Source: Citrobacter amalonaticus
GTDB lineage: Bacteria > Pseudomonadota > Gammaproteobacteria > Enterobacterales > Enterobacteriaceae
Reading direction: 5' to 3'
Assembly (NCBI RefSeq): GCF_002918555.1
Contig: NZ_PQMB01000002.1
Location: 1,318,409-1,382,408 of the forward strand
Length of the DNA: 64,000 nucleotides
The notes under the pieces were generated by a model. That model saw only the letters and a list, made by a program, of their open reading frames with translations. It made no database searches and was not told the DNA's origin. Position numbers and translations under genes: made by a program. Positions 1 to 9,002 of this stretch are shown here, piece by piece. The stretch's first letter is position 1. Each line of letters begins with the position of its first letter.

Positions 1-2347
1 GATTTGCTGGCGGAGCAGGCTCACCGGTACCGTACTGTCCGCTTCGCTATACGCTGCTGGCAGGGGAATGCCGTCATCGATATAGCTGAGCAAATCGTCT
101 GCCAGCCACAACGTCCCGTCCGCAAACTGCACCTGCTGCAGGGGATTCCAGTTATCACCGGAGAAAAAGTCTTCCACCAGGATACGGTCGGTGCTGCCCG
201 CCAGCGTCAGCAGCAGGTTATTATTACCGGAGCGCTTCACCGTCACCTGGTCGGCGGTAATGCCTTTTCCGAACCGCAGGGTGTTGGTCTCCGGGGTGGA
301 GTGGTAGTGCCCGCGCAGGGTGTCCTGGCCGTCGCCGGTGTTAAACAGGTAGGTGTCGTTCCCGGTCCCGCCGGTGAGAATGTCGTTCCCGGTGCCCCCC
401 ACCAGGATATCGTCCCCGGCACCGCCGTCGAGGGTGTCGTTGCCCTCCCCGCCGTACAGGGTGTCGTTCCCGGCCTGACCGTTCAGCACGTCATTGCCCG
501 CCAGCCCGTAGAGGACATCGTTCCCGCTGGTCCCGGTCAGGGTGTCGGCCCCGTCCGTCGCCTGCAGTGCCTTCGCCACCAGGTCCTCCACCGTCCAGCG
601 CGTCCCGTCGGCGAACTCCACCACCTGCAGGGGGGTGTAATAGCCGTCCGGCCGGTCCATGTAGAAGAAATCCTCCACCAGGATACGGTCGGTGCTGCCC
701 GCCAGAGACAGTAGCAGGTTATTATTACCGGAGCGCTTCACCGTCACCTGGTCTGCGGTAATGCCCGCCCCGAACTGCAGGGTGTTGGTCTCCGGGGTGG
801 AGTGGTAGTGCCCGCGCAGGGTGTCCTGCCCGTCGCCGGTGTTAAACAGGTAGGTGTCGTTCCCGGTGCCACCGGTGAGAATGTCATTCCCGGTGCCACC
901 GACCAGGATATCGTCCCCGGCACCGCCGTCGAGGGTGTCGTTGCCCTCCCCGCCGTACAGGGTGTCATTCCCGGCCTGACCGTACAGCACGTCATTGCCC
1001 GCCAGCCCGTAGAGGACATCGTTCCCGCTGGTTCCGGTCAGGGTGTCGGCCCCGTCCGTCGCCTGCAGCGCCTTCGCCACCAGGTCCGCCACCGTCCAGC
1101 GCGTCCCGTCAGCGAACTCCACCACCTGCAGGGGGGTGTAATAGCCGTCCGGCCGGTCCATGTAGAAGAAATCCTCCACCAGGATACGGTCGGTGCTGCC
1201 CGCCAGAGACAGCAGCAGGTTATTATTACCGGAGCGCTTCACCGTCACCTGGTCTGCGGTAATGCCTTTTCCGAACCGCAGGGTGTTGGTCTCCGGGGTG
1301 GAGTGGTAGTGCCCGCGCAGGGTGTCCTGGCCGTCGCCGGCGTTAAACAGGTAGGTGTCGTTCCCGGTCCCGCCGGTGAGAATGTCGTTCCCGGTACCGC
1401 CGACCAGGATATCGTCCCCGGCACCGCCGTCGAGGGTGTCGTTCCCCTCCCCGCCGTACAGGGTGTCATTCCCGGCCTGGCCGTACAGCACGTCATTGCC
1501 CGCCAGCCCGAACAGGATGTCGTTCCCGCTGGTTCCGCTCAGGGTGTCGGCCCCGTCCGTCGCCTGCAGCGCCTTCGCCACCAGGTCCGCCACCGTCCAG
1601 CGCGTCCCGTCAGCGAACTCCACCACCTGCAGGGGGGTGTAATAGCCGTCCGGCCGGTCCATGTAGAAGAAATCCTCCACCAGGATACGGTCGGTGCTGC
1701 CCGCCAGCGTCAGCAGCAGGTTATTATTACCGGAGCGCTTCACCGTCACCTGGTCTGCGGTAATGCCCGCCCCGAACTGCAGGGTGTTGGTCTCCGGGGT
1801 GGTATGATAGTGCCCGCGCAGGGCGTCCTGGCCGTCGCCGGTGTTAAACAGGTAGGTGTCGTTCCCGGCCCCGCCGGTGAGAATGTCATTCCCGGTACCG
1901 CCGACCAGGATATCGTCCCCGGCACCGCCGTCGAGGGTGTCATTGCCCGCCAGCCCGTAGAGGACATCGTTCCCGCTGGTTCCGGTCAGGGTGTCGGCCC
2001 CGTCCGTCGCCTGCAGTGCCTTCGCCACCAGGTCCGCCACCGTCCAGCGCGTCCCGTCAGCGAACTCCACCATCTGCAGCGGGTTATACGTGCCGTCCGG
2101 ACGGTCAGACGAGAAGAAGTCCTCCACCAGGATACGGTCGGTGCTGCCCGCCAGCGTCAGCAGCAGGCCGCTGCTGCCGGAGCGTCTCACCGTCACCTGG
2201 TCTGCGGTGATACCTTCCCCGAACTGCAGGGTGTTGGTCTCCGGCGTGTTGTGATAGTGCCCGCGCAGGGTGTCCTGGCCGTCGCCGGCGTTAAACAGGT
2301 AGGTGTCGTTCCCTGCCCCACCGGTGAGAATGTCGTTACCAGCGCCA
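1..2347 (-). repeat. Tandem 501-bp RTX modules
   Basis: The 10-mer gatacggtcg recurs at 181, 682, 1183, 1684 and 2131. The first three spacings are exactly 501 bp (167 codons). The last is 447 bp, exactly 54 bp (18 residues, two nonapeptides) shorter. Units are nearly identical at DNA level, with scattered substitutions. Each encodes a run of GGxGxDxLx nonapeptides followed by a beta-rich linker domain. The gene-proximal unit is the most diverged. Confidence 0.93.
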
Positions 2348-4037
2348 CCATACAAGACATCATTTCCTGATGTCCCCACGAGCGAGTCGATGTTTTCACT
2401 GCCAATAAATGAATGCCCGGGATCAATACCCAGTTTATTCTGTATATCTTTCAGATCTTCAGAGTAACTCAGATAAGAATAGAACGTATTACTCAACTGC
2501 AGATACTGTTTAATATCTGTTCTTTTTAGTTCCGCCAGATATGTTTCAAAAGCCGTAAAGTTCCAGTTAACGCCGCTCAGGTCGGCATTTAATTCCATTT
2601 TAATCAGTCCGAATGCTTCACTGTAAAGAGTTTGCGCCAGTAAGTGAGCTTCCACCCAGGCTGAAAACTCAGCAAATTCTGCCTTCAGAACTTCAGCCGC
2701 TCCGGAAAGAGGATTTGTCGTACCGTTAGTATTGTTTTTATAGGGTTTGCCGGAAGCCGATTCCAGTACGGCCAGCCATCTGGCGTCAATATATTCCCCC
2801 CGGGCGTCTGCTGATATTCCATCCACTCCGGCCCATGAATAAATAATTGTCTCAAGCAACCCGCTGCTCTTTGCTTTTACTGGATCAGCGATAAATTCTC
2901 TCACCAGTGACTCCAGTTGTGCATTTTTCGTCATTGCAACATGAAGATCCGTTATATTTCCGAATCCCCGGACATAGGGCATTGTCCGGATATCATCACG
3001 GATATTTTTATCTCCATCATAGCGAGTGTTCCCCGTATCCGTATTGAACCAGACATCTGCCGACTGACCTTTACTGCCATCTGTATAAGTAATATTTCCC
3101 GTTTGTTTATGCGAGTTTCCCTGACTGTCAATTATTGATGAGTTTTTATAAACGGTATTGATTGATGCAATACCCGCCTGCTTCATCGTTAATAATTCCC
3201 CCTCATCAACGATGCCATTGCTGTTTTTATCCTGCCAGACCTGAAGCTGATTCCAGATGGCATCGTTCTCGTCAAGAACTCCATCTTTATTATCATCATA
3301 TCCTTTCAGGGCGTTATAGCCATTTGAAGCATTAGTTCCGTCGGCCTGTAGTGTATTATTTCCGAACAGTTCACTACCATTGTCAATCTGACCATTACCA
3401 TTTCGATCAAATACCAGCAGCCCATCATCCGGTGACACCCAACCAGTACTTTCAGCAAATTTGTTGCCATCATGATCGAAGAAGACCCCATTTCCCACAG
3501 AAATGGTTTCCACACCATCGCGATCGAGGTCAATAATAATCGGTGAGGCGGTATTTTCAGCATTGGATAAGTCCGGGCCTGCAGCTCCGGATAATTGTTC
3601 CAGCAGAAGGTCGTGCGGAGGAAGTAACCAGCCCCCGGTTTCAGGATCGGCTATACCATACTTTTGGGTCATGTCCAGAAGTGTGCGGGCTAAATCATGG
3701 AATCCGTCGGAGGTCAGAAATGCAGCCAGCCCAAGAACTGAAGCAACAGTAGCGGCAGCCGGGATTTTTGTATATCCAGCTACTAGCAATGAAATATCAG
3801 AACCAGCTGCCAGCCAGTCACTAATGGTATCCTCACCTCTTTTATATTTTGCCATCAGATTGGCAAAAGACGCAGGGGCACCAAGCTTGCCACTAAAAAT
3901 TTGTGATATTTGTTTGTGCTGCGGGAAAAATCTTTCGATAATATTTTTATTAAAAAACTGAATTTTGTTAGCTATGGAATTCCACTCTTCTGTAAAATCC
4001 CTTCCTTTGTCATCATCTTTTTTTAAGACTATGGTCA
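1..4037 (-). CDS. Large RTX (hemolysin-type calcium-binding) secreted protein, C-terminus beyond window
   Basis: An uninterrupted frame runs from an ATG at 4037 (GGGGGTG ribosome site 6-7 bases upstream) to the left edge, giving 1345 codons without a stop. Residues 1 to about 160 are unrecognised and include an Ala-rich hydrophobic stretch. Near residues 165-230 comes a segment with [10 protein letters not shown] and [17 protein letters not shown], a calcium-loop style common in large type I secreted proteins. A region rich in N and D follows. From about residue 560 there are repeated blocks of GGxGxDxLx nonapeptides alternating with a domain resembling the HCBP-related family ([15 protein letters not shown]). 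RTX proteins usually leave through a type I ABC exporter using an uncleaved C-terminal signal; neither the signal nor exporter genes lie in the window. It could be a toxin, a bacteriocin-like protein or an adhesin. The gene follows the upstream membrane gene by 6 bases, so co-transcription is likely. Confidence 0.85.
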
Positions 4038-4043
4038 TTTTAA

Positions 4044-4433
4044 TCACCCCCATGAAAAAATAATTTTAAATATTGATGTTATATTGTATAAATAAATCAA
4101 GGCTAAAAAAAAGAAATACTCCCAACCATCAGCCTTGAGCATTTTTTCTTCTCTTTTTGATATTTTATAAAACTTTATTTTTAGTGGCTTAGATTCATTG
4201 CTAAGTAAGTAAAACAGAACCAATGAAATCATCGCAATGATATACAAAGGGATTGCGACAAAAACAAACGCATAACTATTGAAATATGAATACAAACAAA
4301 ATCCGATGAATTGTGATAAACAACCAATTATTACAATGCGATATAATTTTCGATTATAACACTCCACTTTGAATTTTAATTCTTCAGTGGATTCAATTTT
4401 ATCATTAGAAATACTTTTCATATTAACATCCAT
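4044..4433 (-). CDS. Small three-helix inner-membrane protein, candidate immunity protein
   Basis: 129 aa, unrecognised family. Hydrophobic segments lie near residues 33-50, 55-76 and 107-126, with a charged, lysine-rich loop between the second and third. It is clearly related to the products at 4433-4789 and 5657-6019: all share an SQxxG motif in helix 1 and a (V/L)AIPL motif in helix 2. Its start overlaps the stop of the upstream gene (TAATG), and it ends 6 bases before the RTX start, so the three are probably one transcript. Small membrane proteins made from the same transcript as a secreted RTX protein could protect the producer, but that role is inferred from context only. Base composition is far more AT-rich than the RTX repeats. 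Confidence 0.7.
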   Translation of the reverse strand: MDVNMKSISNDKIESTEELKFKVECYNRKLYRIVIIGCLSQFIGFCLYSYFNSYAFVFVAIPLYIIAMISLVLFYLLSNESKPLKIKFYKISKREEKMLKADGWEYFFFLALIYLYNITSIFKIIFSWG

Positions 4434-4789
4434 TACAAAACTCCCTGCAAAATTACTTTAAAAATAGCAATTACATCATAGCCAATCATGACTATCGTGG
4501 TAAAATAAAGGCCGACCCCATCAATTTTAAGCAGCAGGGCATCATTTTTATTTATTTTCTTTACTTTAACTTCATCCGGTTCATTTTTTATATCATGGCA
4601 AACAAGAAAAACAGATGAATAAATTGCAACCATAAACAGAGGAATAGCAAGCAGTGTCAGTATGTAAATATGACTATACTGGTAAATAATGTACCCTGTG
4701 ATTTGAGATAAAACAGCAGCGATAAAATAGGGTTCGCTTTTTTTACTTTCTTTTTTAACCCTTTCTTCAAGTTCTTTATCTGTTTCCAT
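4433..4789 (-). CDS. Small three-helix inner-membrane protein, paralogue of its neighbour
   Basis: 118 aa. A charged N-terminus rich in K and E is followed by helices near residues 20-37, 40-63 and 92-114. Motifs SQITG and LAIPL match the downstream paralogue. The ribosome site GAGGTGAG lies just before the ATG. It overlaps the next gene by one base (TAATG), a sign of translational coupling. No catalytic motif is visible. Two adjacent diverged copies before a large secreted protein resemble the stacked immunity genes of toxin loci, but no family assignment can be made by eye. Confidence 0.7.
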   Translation of the reverse strand: METDKELEERVKKESKKSEPYFIAAVLSQITGYIIYQYSHIYILTLLAIPLFMVAIYSSVFLVCHDIKNEPDEVKVKKINKNDALLLKIDGVGLYFTTIVMIGYDVIAIFKVILQGVL

Positions 4790-4804
4790 GTCTCACCTCT
4801 GTAG

Positions 4805-4987
4805 TTAATACTTTTCGACATTCACCACAAACTGTCTGACAGATATATTTTTCATACCGTCATATTCCGTTGTGCTGGTCTCCGGAACTGAGTCTTCTGC
4901 TGCAGACAGTGAGGCCAGAATGAACACAACATTAAAGAGACAGACACAGGCAAAAAACCTGCTGACTGATAAAAAATTTACTGCCAT
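4805..4987 (-). CDS. Short exported peptide, unknown
   Basis: 60 aa from ATG 4987, chosen because GGGAGGG stands 4-5 bases upstream; a longer in-frame start at 5104 has no good site. Residues 1-29 form a typical signal peptide with a hydrophobic core and a likely cut at SLSA/AED, leaving an acidic mature peptide of about 31 residues. It ends 15 bases before the next membrane gene and is probably co-transcribed with it. It may be a genuine secreted peptide or the surviving N-terminus of a longer exported protein. I do not recognise it. Confidence 0.45.
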   Translation of the reverse strand: MAVNFLSVSRFFACVCLFNVVFILASLSAAEDSVPETSTTEYDGMKNISVRQFVVNVEKY

Positions 4988-5083
4988 GTACCCTCCCATA
5001 AAACTTACATCCCTGTTACCCTGAGATACCGACTTTGGAATTACCAGAATTACAGTATTGACGTAAAATTTAAATACCGTAGA

Positions 5084-5215
5084 GCTAAAATCAGACGTTC
5101 TCAAATAGAGGTATACTCAGACATTGCAGGAAAAATGTTTAAAATATAAATCAGTCGTGTTAAAGCGCTTTCGTTGCTGATGCTCCTGCGCACCTGGTAT
5201 GTTTTCCTGCAGGGG
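5084..5215. repeat. Diverged duplicate segment, copy A
   Basis: Shares gctaaaatcagac, caaatag, tcagt-gtgttaa-gc-ctt and ttttcctgca with 6294-6425 at the same spacing: 67 bp between the first two landmarks in both copies, then 118 versus 119 bp to the third. It lies just upstream, in transcription order, of the small exported-peptide gene. Confidence 0.65.
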
Positions 5216-5290
5216 TTGTGAGCTGTCCAGGTGCCATCAGCAGGGGGTAAAGGATCACAGTCGGTATGACCCCGTCTTTCTGAGGTAAAT

Positions 5291-5536
5291 TTATCCCCGC
5301 ATAACACAGGGCCCCTGCTGTATGCGAGTTATAAGCGGAGCATATACCTCTTGTCCGCGCAGCGAAGCCATGTTTTCCTTTATGCGGTCCCCGTATTCCG
5401 AAAGTTCCTCACCAGCCATAACCATCTCAAACTTATACAAGCCTTCTTTATATTCAGCATGATAAGTAACCATGAACCGCGGTTGAATATTTAGATAGTC
5501 AGATATTTCTGATACTTTACCATCGCGGTAGTGCAC
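5291..5536 (-). CDS. Hypothetical short ORF, possibly a gene fragment
   Basis: 81 codons from a GTG at 5536, with an in-frame stop four codons upstream. The composition is protein-like: charged and mixed, with no membrane segment. The reading includes FMVTYHAEYKEGLYKFEM and ends PCVMRG. There is no convincing ribosome site, so it may be the remaining C-terminal part of a larger protein between two related membrane genes. Orphan toxin tails and immunity genes are often found mixed like this, but nothing in the sequence proves such an origin. Confidence 0.3.
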   Translation of the reverse strand: MHYRDGKVSEISDYLNIQPRFMVTYHAEYKEGLYKFEMVMAGEELSEYGDRIKENMASLRGQEVYAPLITRIQQGPCVMRG

Positions 5537-5656
5537 ACCGCTCCATTATATTGATAATAAGACGATAAATGACTAAATTTTATTTTTATAACATTCTACT
5601 TTTCGCGACATCAATATTATCATCAATCACATATCAACACTCCCCCTTACTTCTTT

Positions 5657-6019
5657 TCAAATAATCATTTGAAACATAGCAGCAATATCATAAATAATCA
5701 GACCAATGGTAATAAGATAAAACTCCAGGTTACTAAACTTAGATGCTAATACTTCACCTTTTGACGTGTTATGAAGTTTCCATCTTATGGGTTCCAGATA
5801 ACTATTAAGATAGAAGACATGGAAAATAGAAACGATGGCCACCAAAAATAAAGGAATAGCAATGAGCTTAAGAAAAATTAACTTACAAAATTCATAGAGA
5901 ATTGCACCAATTATTTGTGAATAGAATGCCGTCGCAAAAAAACGGTCAAATCGCTTATCAAGCAAATTGTATTTTTGAACATCAATACCATCCATTTCTT
6001 CAGGGGTGTTATTTGTCAT
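5657..6019 (-). CDS. Third small membrane protein of the same family
   Basis: 120 aa from ATG 6019, preceded by AAGGA at 7 bases. An upstream in-frame start at 6043 is less well placed. It has three hydrophobic segments and the shared SQIIG and IAIPL motifs of the copies at 4044-4433 and 4433-4789, but is clearly diverged from both. It stands apart, with about 640 bases of odd sequence between it and the pair. A second copy of the 130-bp duplicated segment lies upstream of it, suggesting the membrane gene and its flank were duplicated together. Confidence 0.65.
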   Translation of the reverse strand: MTNNTPEEMDGIDVQKYNLLDKRFDRFFATAFYSQIIGAILYEFCKLIFLKLIAIPLFLVAIVSIFHVFYLNSYLEPIRWKLHNTSKGEVLASKFSNLEFYLITIGLIIYDIAAMFQMII

Positions 6020-6043
6020 TATTTTTCCTTCAGTAGTCACCAC

Positions 6044-6793
6044 TTACCATACTCTGGATCTGGCTTTAAAAAACAAAAAGTTGCTTTAGCACTACATAAC
6101 ATTATCTGGTCATTAGTTAAGTAGTACGATTTTTCCTTTAACGCAGCTATCCCCTGGCCAAAACCAGCATCATCATTTTCATTATTAAAACGTAAAATAT
6201 TTCTCTCTTAAGATTTATATCTTGCCATCCTGACATTAACTTTCTGAATTTTTTAATATATACTGTATTTCTGTTAAGCTGTATACACGACAGCGCTAAA
6301 ATCAGACTTTTTCAAATAGTAATCACTTTGGATATCCGTGGGATTTGATGCTAAAAAGATTCAGTCCTGTTAACGCACTTGTATTAACAATAACCCTGCT
6401 TCCCTGATGTAATTTTCCTGCACGTGCTTGCTTCCCTGCTCCTGACGCCACGCCCGCCTCACTTCAGACCTTTATACCAGCCTGAGAACACCAATTCTCG
6501 GTGAAATCCATTTTGTCATTAACGTCTTTTTAGTATATAACTCGTTGTAATTACACGCTTAAAAACTCTAATTGTTGCTGTCGTATGATAAAAAAACGAT
6601 GGACGTTTGCAGTAAGGATTACCGGGAAGAAGAATGATTAACACGACAGTTCGCGTATGTCATTATGCCGTGAAAACGGCGTTCGATGCTAATCCGGTGA
6701 TACGAAATATTGAACAGAGAAAATTCATGTGTTACAGGCATCTGTAAATGCAGATGCCTTTATAAACGTACCTTAATGAAAGTACCTGCTTTA
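6044..6793. other. Long AT-rich intergenic region
   Basis: About 750 bases without a clear gene. It holds copy B of the duplicated segment. At 6634-6747 on the plus strand there is a 37-codon ORF behind a GGGAAGAAG site, too short to call. A 22-base perfect hairpin (arms GGCATCTG/CAGATGCC) lies at 6737-6758, near the end of the regulator gene on the opposite strand. It lacks a strong T-run in either direction. Confidence 0.5.
6294..6425. repeat. Diverged duplicate segment, copy B
   Basis: Second copy of 5084-5215 with the same landmarks and spacing. It lies about 275 bases upstream, in transcription order, of the third membrane protein gene. Confidence 0.65.
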
Positions 6794-7447
6794 TCAACTC
6801 TTGCTATTCAATGATCGCAGATGCTTATAAACAGTATTTGGACTTATGCCCAAATTTGATGACACAATTTTATTAGTGACAGGAAAATCAAATAAACCGA
6901 TAGAATTCAACTCTTTGATAATCTCATAATTTTTGTTTTTGCTGGGGATATTTTTATTGGCATAAATCATATTTTTAACGGGTTCAAGATGGCTCTGAAC
7001 CAGATTATTAATATCCTGTGTGAAGTTTTCATTCTTGCAGTTATTTGATTTTGCAAAATTATCCACAAAGGCATTCAATGGCATATCAAGTGAAAAATTC
7101 ATACATATCATGCCAACAGGAGCTTTATTCTTATTCACAATAAGCGTGGATGAGGACTTAAACGGCCTGATCCCCTTATTACTGAAATAGATATCCCACA
7201 TATTATCGGTAGAGTTAAATTCAGCAAGCTTCTCAATTGCGATGTTAGTTACGGGTGCCCCTAACTCCCTTCCCGTTACATGTCCATTCACAATATGAAT
7301 GACTGAATGATGCAAATCCTCAAAGCTGTGCAACACAATCTCACAGTACTCGCCAAGAAACTGTCCCAAACAGTCAATGAAAGGAATAAATGAGGTTAGC
7401 AACTGCCGATCATCATCACTAAACTCATGATTAACAATGGATTCCAT
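6794..7447 (-). CDS. YheO/DauR-type transcriptional regulator
   Basis: 217 aa from ATG 7447, chosen over an upstream start at 7528 because AGGGA precedes it and the family's PAS-like domain begins here. Residues about 10-120 match the YheO-like PAS fold (FLGEYCEIVLHSFED, SVIHIVNGHVTGRELG). The C-terminus ends in a DauR-type helix-turn-helix (VSSNLGISPNTVYKHL). Family members commonly control catabolic genes, often for D-amino acids. It is divergent from the TIM-barrel/RidA/MFS operon, with 185 bases between the starts, and is its probable local regulator. The ligand cannot be read from the sequence. Confidence 0.85.
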   Translation of the reverse strand: MESIVNHEFSDDDRQLLTSFIPFIDCLGQFLGEYCEIVLHSFEDLHHSVIHIVNGHVTGRELGAPVTNIAIEKLAEFNSTDNMWDIYFSNKGIRPFKSSSTLIVNKNKAPVGMICMNFSLDMPLNAFVDNFAKSNNCKNENFTQDINNLVQSHLEPVKNMIYANKNIPSKNKNYEIIKELNSIGLFDFPVTNKIVSSNLGISPNTVYKHLRSLNSKS

Positions 7448-7632
7448 AAAGCTTATCCCTGATATGAAATAAGGAATAATGTTATACCAACCATAAGAAT
7501 TCGTCCACCAGATACACACCAAGCACACTGAGTAATATTTTATTTTACTTAGTGATCATTTTTCATACCCAGATCACATTACCTTGACTCTATCCACCCT
7601 ACAATCTGGATCTAACGTGACGGAGGTATCGT

Positions 7633-8592
7633 ATGAAAATTGGTCTTGAAACGGAGTCGTATCATCTTTTCTTTCAGCAGGGAGCCATGGATATTTTTGG
7701 CTTTATTTCAAAGACGAGGGAACTGGGACTGGATGGTGTAGAAATCAATATCATTCCGGATGAAGGGTTACATCCGGAATTTGGAGTGCTCAGCAGTAAC
7801 ACCCCTGAATATCTGGCAAAAGTCAGAGGTGCCATAGAAGCACATGGCCTTTACTGTGAGATTGATACGCGCTTCACAACGCCTGAAGCTATTAATAAAG
7901 CGGTAGAAATAGCTTCCGCTTTGAACGCTGATGTCATCAGAACGTACATGTTCCGCAGAGGAGATTATGACCCTCTGGCCTATCCCGGAATCATTGAACA
8001 ACTGAAGTCTCTTGTTCCATTACTCAAAAAGCACCGTATTCGGCTGGCTATAGAAAATCATGAAGACGAAACGGCTGATGAGATTATCAACATTGTTAAG
8101 GCAGTAAATTCAGTATGGGTGGGCGCACACTGTGATATCGGTAATGGCATGATGGCGTGGGAAGAGCCAGTTGACACAGTCAGAAAGCTTGCTCCCTACG
8201 CCTACAGCACGCATTTCAAGGATCATATCGTTACCCAAGATGGAGAAGAGCTGGTTGTTTGCGGAATGCCCGTCGGAGAAGGCAGCATTGATATCGAAAC
8301 CTGCTTTAAAACGCTGGTCGATGAATCAGGCGTTACCCGCATCAATATTGAAACGTGTTTTCCCTATGCCTCCCGTTTTTCCCGACCAAACGGTACTGGT
8401 GGAGAGAAAGATCTTAAGGGGACTTTTGCTGTCAAACCGGCTCCTTTTGATATCACGAAAATAAGCCCTCTTGAGTATTACTACCCCGGAAAAATATCTC
8501 AAGAATTACTCAATGAGTTAATGGAAGCTCAGGAACGGTGTGTTCAGGTTTCAGTAAAGGCGCTGAAGGCTCTTCGTCAAAAATACTGCTAA
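7633..8592 (+). CDS. TIM-barrel sugar isomerase/epimerase family protein
   Basis: 319 aa. Belongs to the xylose isomerase-like TIM-barrel superfamily. Visible metal-ligand positions are the E of AIENHED, the D of GAHCDIGNGM, the H of STHFKDH and the E of INIETCF. Such enzymes isomerise or epimerise sugars, keto-sugars or hydroxyacids using a divalent metal. ATG 7633 follows a GACGGAGG site. It is first in a tight operon with a RidA protein (19-base gap) and an MFS transporter (13-base gap), which points to uptake and breakdown of one small polar compound, identity unknown. Length is slightly above the usual 260-300. Confidence 0.85.
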   Translation: MKIGLETESYHLFFQQGAMDIFGFISKTRELGLDGVEINIIPDEGLHPEFGVLSSNTPEYLAKVRGAIEAHGLYCEIDTRFTTPEAINKAVEIASALNADVIRTYMFRRGDYDPLAYPGIIEQLKSLVPLLKKHRIRLAIENHEDETADEIINIVKAVNSVWVGAHCDIGNGMMAWEEPVDTVRKLAPYAYSTHFKDHIVTQDGEELVVCGMPVGEGSIDIETCFKTLVDESGVTRINIETCFPYASRFSRPNGTGGEKDLKGTFAVKPAPFDITKISPLEYYYPGKISQELLNELMEAQERCVQVSVKALKALRQKYC

Positions 8593-8611
8593 ATATTAAA
8601 AAAGGAATATC

Positions 8612-8989
8612 ATGATTATTCGCACACAACATGCACCAGAAGCAATTGGTCCGTACTCTCAGGCAATTATTGCAGGAAACCTTTTATTTATATCCGGATG
8701 CTGCCCTTTCAGTCCGGCAGATGGCTCAGTGCGCGGCCTCAATATTGAAGAACAAACAAAGCAAGCTATGAGTAACCTCAGGGCAATAGTTGAAGCGGCA
8801 GGAATCGAAATGACTGACGTGATTAAAACAACCTGTTTTATAAGCGATCTGAATAATTTCCAGACCTTTAATACCATCTACAGCGAATTCTTTCCTTCCG
8901 GCACGTACCCTGCCCGCTCATGCGTTGAGGTTGCCAGATTACCGAAAGATGTGCTGATTGAAGTTGAAGCCATAGCTGTTATCAAATAA
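8612..8989 (+). CDS. RidA/YjgF-family deaminase
   Basis: 125 aa, the standard length of RidA proteins, which hydrolyse reactive enamine/imine intermediates from PLP enzymes to keto acids and ammonia. Key features are the N-terminal APEAIGPYSQA box, the SGCCPF strand and YPARSCVEVARLPKD, which carries the conserved catalytic arginine, followed by IEVEAIAV. The arginine suggests an active Rid enzyme rather than one of the subfamilies lacking it. Its place between the isomerase and the transporter suggests an imine-forming step in the pathway. Confidence 0.93.
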   Translation: MIIRTQHAPEAIGPYSQAIIAGNLLFISGCCPFSPADGSVRGLNIEEQTKQAMSNLRAIVEAAGIEMTDVIKTTCFISDLNNFQTFNTIYSEFFPSGTYPARSCVEVARLPKDVLIEVEAIAVIK

Positions 8990-9002
8990 CAGGATTAAAA
9001 AT

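Noticed and set aside
802..2370. Long plus-strand ORF (522 codons) and several overlapping plus-strand ORFs
   Set aside because: Antisense to GC-rich RTX repeats; their valine/glutamine-rich repeats simply mirror the minus-strand nonapeptides.
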